Positions 17,555 through 27,299 of a stretch of DNA of 64,000 nucleotides are shown here, piece by piece. The notes beneath the pieces are model-generated. The model was not told the origin of the DNA. It did not search any database and saw only the letters and a program-made list of their open reading frames with translations. Source of the stretch: Paraglaciecola chathamensis S18K6 (lineage in GTDB: Bacteria; Pseudomonadota; Gammaproteobacteria; Enterobacterales; Alteromonadaceae); assembly GCA_000314955.1 (NCBI GenBank), contig BAEM01000016.1, forward strand, positions 1 through 64,000, written 5' to 3'. A program made the translations under genes and the position numbers. Each line of letters starts with the position of its first letter. Within the stretch, counting starts at the first letter, position 1.

Positions 17555-19645
17555 TTAAAAGGCGTAAGTCGCGCTGATTACGCCATTGATAGGCGCTGCG
17601 TAGTAAAACGAGCTATGTAGGCTGCTAATGTACTTTTCGTCTGTTACGTTGTTCAAGTTTGCTTTTACCGTCAAACTGTCACTAATGTCATAGCTTGCGT
17701 ATGCATTGAGTAAAAAGTAGCTGTCTTGGGTTACGTTGTAATCGGTGTTCTTGGTTTTTGATTGCCAACGACCATTTAGACCGACTTTCAGGGCAGGTAG
17801 TGCAGGAACAGAGTAATTCATCGAAAAGTTAACGTAGTCACGAGGTGCCCAAGTGTTGGCATCTTGGCCGTCAGTATCTTCGATTTCGATGTTGGTATAG
17901 CCTAAAACAAGATCAAGGTTTTCGGTAACTTGCCCGGTGATTTCAACTTCAAACCCAGTCGATTCAACATCAACCCCATAATAGTAAAACTGACCGTTAT
18001 CAGGGTTAATGCCAGCATATGATGCAAGGTTTTCTTGTTCAGCAGTGAAGTAAGCAAAGGTCGTTAAAAGAGATTTATCCATCCATTGTACTTTTATGCC
18101 CGCTTCGGTGTTTTTACCTTTAGTAGGGTCAAGGTATTGCCCTGTGATGTCATATTGTTCTTGTGGCTGGTAGATATCTGAATAACTCGCGTAGGCATTG
18201 ATGTCTTGGGTTATGGCATACGTAAAGCCTAAATAAGGGCTTAACTCACTCTCGCTGTTATCGATTGTGGTACCGCTATTGTCGCCACTGCGCTCGAAAT
18301 CAATGGCATTTACACCGGCGATCATAAACAAGTTGTCGCTTAAGGTAATTTTGCTTGAACCGAAGATGCGGGTTAGGTTTTGCTTAATTTCTGAATACAG
18401 TGTGCGTTCTTGCCAATCAGGCTCGGTGATGGTGTTAAGAGCGTAAGGGAAAGCGGGCAGTGCGCCCCATGCTTCTTCGGCAAGATCGGTTGCGTAGTTA
18501 AACATCGTGTCGGTACTTTGCGCATAGCTAACACCCATTGTCGCTTCATGTTCAAAGCCAAACGCAGTAAAAAATCCTGATGTTTTTACTTCAATTAAAT
18601 CGGAATCAATTTCTGAGTCATAGCGACCAGGGTAACCGTAAAGTCCTAAATTGGTCTCTTTGTCTATGCTGCCATAAGCATAAAAAAGCTTATCTTGTTC
18701 TTCGAAATAGCGTTTGTGATAGTTCACATCAAGACGCCAGCTGTCGTTAATTTGGTGGGTAAACTCTACAAATGCGTTGGTGTTGATGGTGTCCCACATG
18801 GTCCATTCTTGGGACGTTGTGTCATTGTCGTCCCACTGTGCTTGCGTGCCGTCTGTGTAATTAAATACTAAGCCGCCCCATAAATTGCCATCAGTGTTGG
18901 CGTCTTGATGAGATATTCCGACAGTCAGGGTGGAATGGTCCGTTAGCTGACCATCAACAACACCGTAGAGGTAACCTAAGTCATCAGATAAACCATCAAG
19001 ATGGGAGTTCTTATCTTCAGCGGCTACAACAAAGCGCGCTGCCCAGCGGCCGTCTTCGGTAAGTAAGGTGTTGTAATCGCCTTGAATGCGTTTGAAATCA
19101 TAAGAGCCTGCAATAACACTCACTTCGCCGCCTGTTTCATTGGTAGGGCGTTTACGCACATAGTTGATGGTGCCTGATGCGTTGCCCACACCGGTTAACA
19201 AACCATTGGCACCACGAATGACTTCGATGCTTTCGTAGCCGTATGCGTCGATTGCACCAGTGACTATGCCCCAATCATTGGGTAGCCCTACGCCGTCAAT
19301 TTGGGAGTTTTTGATTTCGAAACCACGAGATGAGTAGTTAGTACGATTAGTTTCCCATGCTTCAACGGTTACGCCTGTCGCTAAGCGCAAGGCGTCATTG
19401 ATGTTAAAGGTGGCGAAATTTGCCATTAGGTCAGAGGTGATAACACTAATGGATTGCGGCGTTTCGCTGATATCCATAGTTAAACCGGTGGCACCTTCGC
19501 TAATTCTGTCTTGACGTACACCAGAGATAAGTAAGTGTTCTACTTCGCTGACTTCTTGTTGTTCCTGGGTGTCAGTTTTGTCCTGGGCGTGTGTTTGCAT
19601 GGCAAGTGTCAGTAAAGACAAGCTAAATAAGGTGTGCGGCTTCAT
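17555..19645 (-). CDS. TonB-dependent siderophore receptor
   Basis: 696 aa outer-membrane receptor. Signal peptide MKPHTLFSLSLLTLAMQTHA, then a plug domain with ETPQSISVITSDLMANF and the GANGLLTGVGNASGTINYVRKRP block typical of ferric-siderophore receptors, then a 22-strand barrel ending in aromatic Phe (ATYAF). Start at ATG 19645 is preferred (aggaa SD, and it begins the signal peptide) over a TTG at 19666. Fur-box-like sequences lie upstream, and the PepSY protein encoded divergently at 20578 fits iron uptake. The specific siderophore is unknown. Confidence 0.9.
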   Translation of the reverse strand: MKPHTLFSLSLLTLAMQTHAQDKTDTQEQQEVSEVEHLLISGVRQDRISEGATGLTMDISETPQSISVITSDLMANFATFNINDALRLATGVTVEAWETNRTNYSSRGFEIKNSQIDGVGLPNDWGIVTGAIDAYGYESIEVIRGANGLLTGVGNASGTINYVRKRPTNETGGEVSVIAGSYDFKRIQGDYNTLLTEDGRWAARFVVAAEDKNSHLDGLSDDLGYLYGVVDGQLTDHSTLTVGISHQDANTDGNLWGGLVFNYTDGTQAQWDDNDTTSQEWTMWDTINTNAFVEFTHQINDSWRLDVNYHKRYFEEQDKLFYAYGSIDKETNLGLYGYPGRYDSEIDSDLIEVKTSGFFTAFGFEHEATMGVSYAQSTDTMFNYATDLAEEAWGALPAFPYALNTITEPDWQERTLYSEIKQNLTRIFGSSKITLSDNLFMIAGVNAIDFERSGDNSGTTIDNSESELSPYLGFTYAITQDINAYASYSDIYQPQEQYDITGQYLDPTKGKNTEAGIKVQWMDKSLLTTFAYFTAEQENLASYAGINPDNGQFYYYGVDVESTGFEVEITGQVTENLDLVLGYTNIEIEDTDGQDANTWAPRDYVNFSMNYSVPALPALKVGLNGRWQSKTKNTDYNVTQDSYFLLNAYASYDISDSLTVKANLNNVTDEKYISSLHSSFYYAAPINGVISATYAF

Positions 19646-19710
19646 GTGGGTTCCTGTTGTTATCAATATATGAAAAATCGAGCTAAGAAGTATACATGAA
19701 TGGAATTGCT

Positions 19711-19729
19711 GATGATAATGATTTGTATT
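19711..19729. promoter_or_regulatory. Possible Fur box upstream of the siderophore receptor
   Basis: gatgataatgatttgtatt matches the 19-bp Fur consensus (GATAATGATAATCATTATC) at 12 positions, 66 bp upstream of the receptor start. A second AT-rich site (ggaatcattattattaac, 19816-19833) is Fur-like as well. Iron repression is expected for this gene class; the site assignment is tentative. Confidence 0.45.
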
Positions 19730-19896
19730 TACATGGTGGTTTAAGTGATTTCGAAGGTAGATAGTGTTTTTAGCGTCGTAATATAGTGAAAAGAAACAAC
19801 TTTACAGTACTAATAGGAATCATTATTATTAACTTTTAGCTCAAGCTATTGGCTTTGCAGTGTATGAAATAGCCGCTAAGCGTTCATTTGTTATGC

Positions 19897-19931
19897 TATC
19901 GGATATCGGATATCGGATATCGCATATCTGA
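19897..19931. repeat. Tandem heptamer repeat (five units)
   Basis: Three perfect TATCGGA units (19897-19917) followed by TATCGCA and TATCTGA. It lies in the intergenic region between the divergent iron-uptake genes. A perfect short tandem such as this could vary in copy number by slippage. Confidence 0.75.
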
Positions 19932-20046
19932 TGGATGCTGGCGAGACTCTGTTAGCCTAAGATGCTCTTCGTTTTAGCCGCATTGAGTCGCTCTTTTAGC
20001 CCGCCAATACCCTAGGTTTACTTATAATAAAAACGACGGAAACCCA

Positions 20047-20574
20047 ATGATACTGTTACTCGCAATAGCGCTAGGCTTAATAGGCAGCTACCTGCTGTAT
20101 ATCAGCTGGAAGCAAAATAATAGATTCGCCGCCCTAGCAGGGTGGGTTAGCTTATTCGTTACCGTGCCATTACTGGTTATGGATTTAGGGCCTGAGTTTG
20201 GTACTGTGTTTGCCCTTGGTTTACCTGCGCTTTATGTCTGGTTGGGTATTCTTCGCGAGCAAAAAACGCAGCCACCCAAGCACATCGATAGGCAGTATAA
20301 AAAGACTCAGTTTAACGGCAAAAAGCTGCTTAAAAATAGCGGCTACATTGTGTACCACCTCATCTTATTGATGTTGGTCAGCAGCTTGCTGGTCATTGCC
20401 GCTCTTGATTTACTGCCACTTGAGAGGCCGAATCAATTAGCCGCTGGGGTGATTATTATTCCTTTGGTGTGGTCTGGCTTGTCGTTCTGGCATCTAGCTT
20501 CTTCGAAAACACGTACGCCCTTACTGTTTAGTGCGTTTGTTTCACTTGCTTCTAGCATTTATCTATTTGTTTAA
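20047..20574 (+). CDS. Small polytopic membrane protein linked to siderophore receptor
   Basis: 175 aa with about five to six hydrophobic segments (MILLLAIALGLIGSYLLY, AALAGWVSLFVTVPLLV, YIVYHLILLMLVSSLLVIAAL and others) and a basic loop near residues 80-95. I do not recognise a named domain with certainty; small DUF3325/DUF3649-type membrane proteins commonly accompany PepSY proteins in siderophore loci. Three bases separate its stop from the PepSY gene, so the two are an operon divergent from the receptor. A role in iron-siderophore handling in the inner membrane is inferred. Confidence 0.65.
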   Translation: MILLLAIALGLIGSYLLYISWKQNNRFAALAGWVSLFVTVPLLVMDLGPEFGTVFALGLPALYVWLGILREQKTQPPKHIDRQYKKTQFNGKKLLKNSGYIVYHLILLMLVSSLLVIAALDLLPLERPNQLAAGVIIIPLVWSGLSFWHLASSKTRTPLLFSAFVSLASSIYLFV

Positions 20575-20577
20575 TTT

Positions 20578-22020
20578 ATGAAAAATTCAGATCAAAGCGC
20601 AAACCTAGTAAACACGCCATCCATCAGTAAACGTTCGCTCTCTGCCCACGCTTGGTTGGGGTTATTTGTCAGTGCGTTTATGTACATTATTTGTTTGTCA
20701 GGTACGTTGGCGGTATTTCATCAAGAGTTAGAGCGATGGGAACAACCTCAAATACCTGAAACCACAGAAGTAGATATACAGGCGATTGATAAAGCCTACG
20801 ACAACTTTGTCGATACTTACCCTGAGGATACAGAGCATATGTATGTGGTCTTTCCAGGTTCCGGCATTCCGCGGGTGGTGGTCGAAAATGACCATGTTGC
20901 TCATTTTGTGAACCCAGACGGTTCCTTAGGTGAAGTTGAGCAATCAAATTGGACAAAAATGCTGGTGGATTTGCACCTCTATCTGCATCTGCCCAAAAGC
21001 TTCGGCATGATTGTGGTTAGTGCGTTTGGGGCATTGTTATGCGCACTTATTTTATCTGGCTTTCTTGCTCATCCTCGAATTATTAAAGACGCTTTTCGTT
21101 TTCGCCGCGGTGGTCCAGGGCTGCAAGAAAATATTGATTTGCATAATCGTTTTAGTGTGTGGGCAGCTCCGTTTCACATCATGATCGGCGTAACAGGAGC
21201 TTATTTCGGATTAACAACCGTATTGATTGGGCTGGCGTCACAAGCGTTTTACGGCGGCGATAATCAAGCCGTTATGGACGAGCTATTTACACCTGAGCCA
21301 GTGCTTGAGCAGCCTCTGCAAAGGCCGCAAATTGGCCGAGCAATGGAGTATATAAGCCAGCACAATCCTGAAGGTAGCCCGTTATTTTTAACGGTACACG
21401 AGCCAGATACACCTGGGCAGTTTATTGAGTTTTTCGTGAAACAACCTGGTCGGCTTATTTATTCCGAAAATTATCGATTTGATGTTCAAGGTAACTTTAT
21501 CGAAACGGCTGGATATCGCGACGGTGAAACGGCCAAGCAAGTGATTTATTCGATGTATCGTCTGCACTTTGGTGAGTTTGCAGGGAATGCCAGTAAGTTA
21601 TTGTATTTTGTGCTGGGTATGATGCTAACGGTGGTATCAGCCACAGGCATTAATATTTGGCTCAATAAACGCAAAACCACGGACGTCATTAATCTATGGT
21701 GGCCAACCTTTGTGTGGGGCACACCACTGATATTAAGCGTAAGCGCGCTACTTAACTTATTCATTCACGTACGCTTAGACCTGTTTATCTGGCTGGGTTT
21801 AGTAGTGGCCCTAGCGATTGCAGCGCGACAGCAAAATGTACAATTGTGGGTGGCCAGACTAAAGCAAGCGCTAGCAGTATCTTTGTTGGCACTGGTTGCT
21901 GCGTACACCGCTAAATCGGGTATTGCGGCCTTTAACATAGCGGCGCTACAGTTGAATATCCCGCTGGCTTTATTTGCGATTTACTTATTGCTTAAAGGGG
22001 GCCGGCAAGCTCGCCCTTAG
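20578..22020 (+). CDS. PepSY-associated transmembrane protein (ferric-siderophore reductase-like)
   Basis: 480 aa. N-terminal RSLSAHAWLGLFVSAFMYIICLSGTLAVF is the PepSY_TM first helix with a heme-ligand-like His; DLHLYLHLPKSFGMIVVSAFGALLCALILSG and DLHNRFSVWAAPFHIMIGVTGAYFG are further conserved His-containing helices; C-terminal hydrophobic segments follow. Proteins of this family next to TonB receptors are thought to reduce ferric-siderophores at the inner membrane. The gene is co-directional with the 175-aa protein just upstream. Confidence 0.82.
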   Translation: MKNSDQSANLVNTPSISKRSLSAHAWLGLFVSAFMYIICLSGTLAVFHQELERWEQPQIPETTEVDIQAIDKAYDNFVDTYPEDTEHMYVVFPGSGIPRVVVENDHVAHFVNPDGSLGEVEQSNWTKMLVDLHLYLHLPKSFGMIVVSAFGALLCALILSGFLAHPRIIKDAFRFRRGGPGLQENIDLHNRFSVWAAPFHIMIGVTGAYFGLTTVLIGLASQAFYGGDNQAVMDELFTPEPVLEQPLQRPQIGRAMEYISQHNPEGSPLFLTVHEPDTPGQFIEFFVKQPGRLIYSENYRFDVQGNFIETAGYRDGETAKQVIYSMYRLHFGEFAGNASKLLYFVLGMMLTVVSATGINIWLNKRKTTDVINLWWPTFVWGTPLILSVSALLNLFIHVRLDLFIWLGLVVALAIAARQQNVQLWVARLKQALAVSLLALVAAYTAKSGIAAFNIAALQLNIPLALFAIYLLLKGGRQARP

Positions 22021-22067
22021 TCGCGCTGGTGCTGTTATCAGCAACGTGCCGGTGCTATTTAATGCAT

Positions 22068-22204
22068 CTTGAAAGGAATGTCCCAGCGGCTTTTGCTCTG
22101 CTTTCTTACTATTTGAGCGGCAACGGCCATAACGGCAAAGCGACCCCTTGTTTAATAACCGCTGGATGAATTCTGAGGGGGCAGTTATTAATGCGCAATG
22201 GCAC
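22068..22204. mobile_element. MITE relic D (right half, degenerate)
   Basis: Colinear with the right half of copy A: gaaaggaatgtcccagcggcttttgctctgc at the left (two runs), ...ataaccgctggatgaattctgaggggg and cagttattaatgcgcaatggca at the end. Many substitutions show it is old. It fills most of the gap between the PepSY gene and the GlxA-type regulator. Confidence 0.7.
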
Positions 22205-22219
22205 AACTACTGCGTAACG

Positions 22220-23188
22220 TTAGTGCTGACGATAGTGTTGTCGCCAAGAAGAGGCATTTTTACCATAGCTACGCTTGAACAAACGATTAAAATGCCCCGC
22301 ATCTTGGTAGCCGACTAGCCAAGATATTTCCTCAACACTCTTGTCGCTGTGCTTTAGAAATTCTTTTCCTTGCTCAACTCTTAGCTGCTGAATGTAGCCC
22401 AAGGGCGTTTCCCCTGTGGCTTCTTTAAAGCGCCGCTTGAAGGTACGGGTACTCATATTCGCCTTACCCGCTAACGTCTCAATACTAATGGGTGCCATAA
22501 AGTGGATCTCTAGCCACTGCTGTATAGCTAAAATATCATCGTCTTGATGGTAGGTTTGATGACCCATAGAGGTGAATTCGCCTGAATAGCCACTGCGAAA
22601 ATCGACTAAAAAAGCGTGCTCTACCGCCTCTCCTACTTGTGGGCATGATAAGCGCGAAATCAAATACACCATACTTTCCATGGCTGCGTTCATGCCTGCT
22701 GAACAATAAATCTCCCCCGTGGCTGTAATGAATCGCTCGGGGCGAATATTCACTTTTGGATAACGTTTTGCAAAGTCTGCCTGCTTATGCCAATGGGTGG
22801 TGGCTATTCGGTCATCTAGTAGCCCTGCCTCCGCCAGAAAGTAAGCCCCCGTCGCCGCAGCCATAATGGGTTTACCTTGTTTGTGCCATGCGCGCAGCCT
22901 AGGGTAAAGCGCTGCTTGTTGTGTCAGCAGCGTATCCACCTCGCCCCATATACTGTGCAGAATAATCAAATCAGTATCTTGCACTGCTTCTAATGCGCAG
23001 TCTGGGGTAATGGCTAAACCGCTAAAGGTGGTCGTGGGCTCTCCATCTACCGTCACCAACGAAATATCAATGGGCGGGCCAAGTAGGCGCTTTTGTAAGG
23101 TAGAGGCAAAGGCTAATACATCGTGAGTTAGTCCTAAGCTAAGGCCCATGGCGTTTTCGCTGGCAAATAATGTAACGTGTTTGAGCAT
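22220..23188 (-). CDS. GlxA-family transcriptional regulator (DJ-1/PfpI domain plus AraC HTH)
   Basis: 322 aa. Residues 1-190 form a DJ-1/PfpI amidotransferase-like domain (KPIMAAATGAYFLAEAGLLDDRIATTHW; the usual nucleophile Cys position reads Ala-Thr-Gly). Residues about 220-322 carry two AraC helix-turn-helix motifs (IETLAGKANMSTRTFKRRF; SVEEISWLVGYQDAGHFNRLF). SD ggagat lies just upstream. It is divergent from the Atu-like operon and is the obvious candidate regulator, replacing the TetR-type AtuR of Pseudomonas. The inducer is unknown. Confidence 0.88.
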   Translation of the reverse strand: MLKHVTLFASENAMGLSLGLTHDVLAFASTLQKRLLGPPIDISLVTVDGEPTTTFSGLAITPDCALEAVQDTDLIILHSIWGEVDTLLTQQAALYPRLRAWHKQGKPIMAAATGAYFLAEAGLLDDRIATTHWHKQADFAKRYPKVNIRPERFITATGEIYCSAGMNAAMESMVYLISRLSCPQVGEAVEHAFLVDFRSGYSGEFTSMGHQTYHQDDDILAIQQWLEIHFMAPISIETLAGKANMSTRTFKRRFKEATGETPLGYIQQLRVEQGKEFLKHSDKSVEEISWLVGYQDAGHFNRLFKRSYGKNASSWRQHYRQH

Positions 23189-23300
23189 TTTGATCTCCAG
23201 TGCTATTCGGCATTATTTACAAAGTTGGCCCAAATGGCCAGTTAAATGACCTGAGTCACGCTGTTAACAGAAATTTTACAACTTTAAGATAGGGACACTG

Positions 23301-24476
23301 ATGCTGAGCCTGGAGAAAATAATGCAGCTTACCCAAGAGCACGATGCCCTTAGAACAACCGTTAAAAATTTTGTCGATAACGAAATGGATCCTTTTGTCG
23401 AAGAATGGGAAAACGCAGGTATTGCCCCTTTGCATTCCTTGTTTAAAAAAATGGGAGACTTGGGCTTATTAGGCATCCACAAACCTGAAGCGTTTGGCGG
23501 TTCGGGACTCGATTACAGCTATAACTTGGTTTTTGCTGAAGAATTGGGCCGTGCGTATGGCGGTTCACTCCCTATGGCAATTGGTGTGCAAACGGATATG
23601 GCGACTCCGGCTTTGGCGCGTTTTGGTAGCGATGAACTTAAGCGAGAGTTTTTAGCGCCTGCCGTAGCGGGGGAAATGGTCGCATGTATTGGTGTCAGTG
23701 AGCCAGGGGCTGGCTCCGACGTGGCTGGGCTCAAAACTACGGCAAAAAGTGACGGCGATGATTATGTCATTAACGGCAGTAAAATGTGGATAACCAATGC
23801 GACGCAAGCTGATTGGATCTGCCTGTTAGCCAATACCAGTGAAGGGAATGTGCATACCAATAAATCCTTGATAGTGGTACCTCTTGATACCCCAGGGATC
23901 GAAATTTCAAAACCACTGAACAAATTAGGTATGCGTGCCAGCGACACTGGGCAAATCTTTTTTAACGATGTCCGGGTACCCAAACGTCATTGTATAGGGG
24001 AAGAAAATAAAGGCTTCACCATGCAGATGATGCAATTTCAAGAAGAGCGAATGTACGCTGCAGCAAGTGCCCACAAGGGGATGGAGCGCATGATTCAAAA
24101 CACTATTGAGTGGTGCAAAGAGCGTCACACATTTGGTCAGCCGGTACTAAACAACCAAGTAGTGCATTTTCGCCTAGCAGAGCTACAAACTGAAGTGGAA
24201 GCTCTGCGGGCCCTTACATGGCGCGCCTGCCAACAACACGTAAATGGTGAAGATGCGACCTACTTAGCCTCGATGGCCAAGCTCAAAAGTGGGCGTTTAT
24301 GGCGAGAAGTCACTGATTCTTGTTTGCAGTATTGGGGAGGCATGGGGTTTATGTGGGACAACCCCATCGCCAGAGCGTATCGAGATACACGTATTTTATC
24401 CATTGCTGGTGGCAGTGATGAAATGATGCTGGGCATTATCGCTAAGCACATGGACATCTTCCCTAAACGCCGTTAG
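23301..24476 (+). CDS. atuD: Acyl-CoA dehydrogenase, citronellyl-CoA dehydrogenase (AtuD)-like
   Basis: 391 aa FAD enzyme. The sequence resembles my recollection of Pseudomonas AtuD across long blocks: LGLLGIHKPEAFGGSGLDYS, MAIGVQTDMATPALARFGSD, CIGVSEPGAGSDVAGLKTTA, LQYWGGMGFMWDNP. It would oxidise citronellyl-CoA to geranyl-CoA. It is the first gene of a seven- to eight-gene plus-strand operon and is divergent from the GlxA regulator. Other branched-chain acyl-CoAs are possible substrates. Confidence 0.82.
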   Translation: MLSLEKIMQLTQEHDALRTTVKNFVDNEMDPFVEEWENAGIAPLHSLFKKMGDLGLLGIHKPEAFGGSGLDYSYNLVFAEELGRAYGGSLPMAIGVQTDMATPALARFGSDELKREFLAPAVAGEMVACIGVSEPGAGSDVAGLKTTAKSDGDDYVINGSKMWITNATQADWICLLANTSEGNVHTNKSLIVVPLDTPGIEISKPLNKLGMRASDTGQIFFNDVRVPKRHCIGEENKGFTMQMMQFQEERMYAAASAHKGMERMIQNTIEWCKERHTFGQPVLNNQVVHFRLAELQTEVEALRALTWRACQQHVNGEDATYLASMAKLKSGRLWREVTDSCLQYWGGMGFMWDNPIARAYRDTRILSIAGGSDEMMLGIIAKHMDIFPKRR

Positions 24477-24555
24477 TAGGCAAAGGGTTAGCACTAGCCT
24501 GTGAACGAGAGTCCTTGACTTGTAGTCACCTCTGGAAAAACCAAGGGAAAATAAC

Positions 24556-25518
24556 ATGGCGATACCTGCCTTATTTAAAAATAAACTGAGCCTTCCTGTG
24601 ATTTGTGCACCCATGTTTTTGGTGTCCAGTCCTAAGTTGGTCATCAGCGCCTGTAAAAATGGCATTGTTGGGTCGTTCCCTAGCTTTAATGCCCGCACAC
24701 AAGATTTACTTGATACTTGGCTTAGCCAAATTCGCAGTGAGCTCGATGAACACATAGCAACCAATCCAGAGGGGCCGGTAGCGCCCTTTGCGGTGAACTT
24801 GGTGGTACATCCTTCCAATACTCGACTCAGCAGCGATCGCGCTGTGGTTAAAAAACATCAGGTCCCCTTTGTGATCACTAGCCAAGGTAACCCAGCTGAG
24901 GTGGTTGAAGAAGTGCATCAATGGGGTGGTTTGGTTTTTCATGATGTTATCCGCGCAGATCATGCCAAAAAAGCCATTCAAGCTGGCGTTGACGGCATCA
25001 TCATAGTGACGGCGGGCGCAGGCGGGCATGCGGGTGAAATTAACCCCTTCGCGTTAGTGCGCGAAATTCGCGAGTTCTGGAATGGCCCTTTAGCTCTGGC
25101 AGGTGCGATTAATGACGGTATGGGGGTGCGCGCAGCAGAAGTGCTTGGGGCAGATTTTAGCTACATGGGGACCCGCTTTATCGCCACTGAAGAGGCCGAA
25201 GTTGAGGGGGATTACAAAACCATGTTGGTAGACGCTCAAGTTAGCGACCTTATATACACCGACACCTTTACCGGCGTGAAGTGCAATTTTTTAAAACCTT
25301 CAATTGCACGAGCGGGAGTCGATTTAACGAAATTTACTGCGAAAACCCATGTGGATTTGGACCTAGGGGAAAGCAACGCTTGGAAGGATTTCTGGAGCGC
25401 AGGTCATGGTGTGGCGGGCATTAAACATGTGCTGCCCATGACTGAATTGGTGGCGCAGCTCAAAGAAGAATATCGCAGCGCTGTGGCGACTCCGGCGTTT
25501 TCAAGCGCGAGCAAATAA
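24556..25518 (+). CDS. Nitronate monooxygenase / 2-nitropropane dioxygenase-like flavoprotein
   Basis: 320 aa FMN barrel. SLPVICAPMFLVSSPKLVISACKNGIVGSFPSFNAR is the family N-terminus, HDVIRADHAKKAIQAGVDGIIIVTAGAGGHAGEINPF holds the FMN phosphate-binding and candidate catalytic His (AGGHAG), and LGADFSYMGTRFIATEEA follows. It sits inside the Atu-like operon; such a gene is not part of the P. aeruginosa atu set as I remember it. Its role (nitronate oxidation or an enoyl-type reductase) is unclear. Confidence 0.8.
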   Translation: MAIPALFKNKLSLPVICAPMFLVSSPKLVISACKNGIVGSFPSFNARTQDLLDTWLSQIRSELDEHIATNPEGPVAPFAVNLVVHPSNTRLSSDRAVVKKHQVPFVITSQGNPAEVVEEVHQWGGLVFHDVIRADHAKKAIQAGVDGIIIVTAGAGGHAGEINPFALVREIREFWNGPLALAGAINDGMGVRAAEVLGADFSYMGTRFIATEEAEVEGDYKTMLVDAQVSDLIYTDTFTGVKCNFLKPSIARAGVDLTKFTAKTHVDLDLGESNAWKDFWSAGHGVAGIKHVLPMTELVAQLKEEYRSAVATPAFSSASK

Positions 25519-25593
25519 GCATGAGCAATCTGTTATCACAAAATAGACAAAAACAGATACCCAACGTCTTTTTCACCCACGCTTTTAATATGG

Positions 25594-27216
25594 ATGGAAC
25601 ACATGACCCTATTTAACAGCCAGCTTGATGAGCAAAGCGATTCTTTTAAACAAAACGCAGAGCTGATGCACAGTGCGGTATCGGAATTTAGAGATATTGA
25701 AACCCGAGTTATCCAATTAGCAGAGGAAAAAGCCCCGCGTTATATCAAGCGCGGCCTTCTCCCACCCAGGGAAAGATTGTCGCGTTTGCTTGACCCGGGA
25801 GGACCGTTTTTAGAACTGTCGACCTTATGTGGCTATATGCAAGAAGGCGATACAGATGGTTCTGCCGCAGGTGGTGGAGTGATCGCTGGCATAGGCTATG
25901 TTTCAGGTGTGCGCTGCATGGTCATGATTGATGACTACTTAACCAAAGGTGGCAGTATTACTCAGCTTGGTAGTCAAAAACGCCTGCGCATGTATCAAAT
26001 GGCTTTGCAAAACAAGTTACCGGTGATTGCCTTAGCCCAAAGTGGCGGCGGCGACTTAACCTCATTGGGGGATTGGTTTGGGTTCTCAGGCGCGGGTTTT
26101 GCTCTGCAGGCCAAGCTGTCTGCGGCGGGTATCCCACAAATTACTCTTGTACATGGGAGTGCAACAGCGGGCGGTGCTTACCAACCTGGGCTGTCAGATT
26201 ATGTGGTCATGATCAAAGGGCAATCCACTGTGTATCTGGCGGGGCCGCCACTGCTAAAAGCGGCAACGGGGGAAATCGCCACCGACGAAGAAATTGGCGG
26301 AGCACAAATGCACAGCGAAATTTCTGGTGTTGCCGACTATCAAGCTGAAAATGACGCAGACGGTATTCGGATTGTGCGTGAGATAACCGCTAGCTTGGAC
26401 TGGAATGACAGTGCTCATTCTCATGCAGTAAGTCAGTACAAGGGGCCTTTGTACGACAAAGAACAACTATTGGGCATAGTGCCAAAAGAAGCAAAAACGC
26501 CTTACGACGTGCGCGAAGTCATCGCACGCGTTGCCGATGGCTCAGACTTTCTCGACTTTAAAACTGAGTACGACATGGGAACCGTATGCGGGCACATGAG
26601 ATTGCACGGCATGGTCTGCGGCGTTATTGGTAACAATGCACCTATCACTGCTCACGGCGCAGCCAAAGCAGCGCAATTTATACAGCTATGTGAACAGTCG
26701 GGCACGCCGATTGTTTTCCTGCACAACACCACAGGTTTTTTGGTCGGCACAGAGTCAGAACGTGCCGGCATTATCAAGCACGGCGCCAAGCTCATTCAAG
26801 CGGTCACTAACACTAGCGTGCCTAAAATCAGCCTTGTGCTGGGCGGCTCATACGGCGCCGGCAACTACGCTATGGCAGGGCGTGGTATCGAACCTCACTT
26901 TATGTTTGCTTGGCCACGATCGGTTGTGGCCGTGATGGGGCCAGCGCAAGCAGGCAGTGTACTCAGAACGGTAGCCAGCGCCAAAATGGCCCGAGCTAAT
27001 GCGATTGATACAGGCAAATTGGACGCACTTGAAAAGCGCACGGTAGAAGTGATGCAGGCAAAGTCTGGCGCCTTGGCTAATTCCGCTCGCTTATGGGATG
27101 ACGGCATTATTGACCCAAGAGACACCCGAGAAATACTGGCTTTCGTGCTAGATATTTGCAGTGAAGGCCAAGCGCGTAAGGTCAATACCAGCCAGTTTGG
27201 TGTACCTCGATTCTAG
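25594..27216 (+). CDS. atuC: Acyl-CoA carboxylase beta subunit, geranyl-CoA carboxylase (AtuC)-like
   Basis: 540 aa carboxyltransferase subunit. PRERLSRLLDPGGPFLELS begins the first crotonase-like half and GTPIVFLHNTTGFLVGTESERAGIIKHGAK the second. VHGSATAGGAYQPGLSDYV and LAGPPLLKAATGEIATDEEIGGAQMH look closer to geranyl-CoA carboxylase than to methylcrotonyl-CoA carboxylase (from memory). It partners the biotin-carrying alpha subunit at 28113. The start may be 25603 rather than 25594, since a GGA-type SD precedes only the second ATG. Confidence 0.82.
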   Translation: MEHMTLFNSQLDEQSDSFKQNAELMHSAVSEFRDIETRVIQLAEEKAPRYIKRGLLPPRERLSRLLDPGGPFLELSTLCGYMQEGDTDGSAAGGGVIAGIGYVSGVRCMVMIDDYLTKGGSITQLGSQKRLRMYQMALQNKLPVIALAQSGGGDLTSLGDWFGFSGAGFALQAKLSAAGIPQITLVHGSATAGGAYQPGLSDYVVMIKGQSTVYLAGPPLLKAATGEIATDEEIGGAQMHSEISGVADYQAENDADGIRIVREITASLDWNDSAHSHAVSQYKGPLYDKEQLLGIVPKEAKTPYDVREVIARVADGSDFLDFKTEYDMGTVCGHMRLHGMVCGVIGNNAPITAHGAAKAAQFIQLCEQSGTPIVFLHNTTGFLVGTESERAGIIKHGAKLIQAVTNTSVPKISLVLGGSYGAGNYAMAGRGIEPHFMFAWPRSVVAVMGPAQAGSVLRTVASAKMARANAIDTGKLDALEKRTVEVMQAKSGALANSARLWDDGIIDPRDTREILAFVLDICSEGQARKVNTSQFGVPRF

Positions 27217-27299
27217 CGATAAAAATACGAAATATGCACTGCCCTTATTTGGGCTAGTCACGATTAACGGAATAGAGATAACCAAATAGAGATAAGTAA

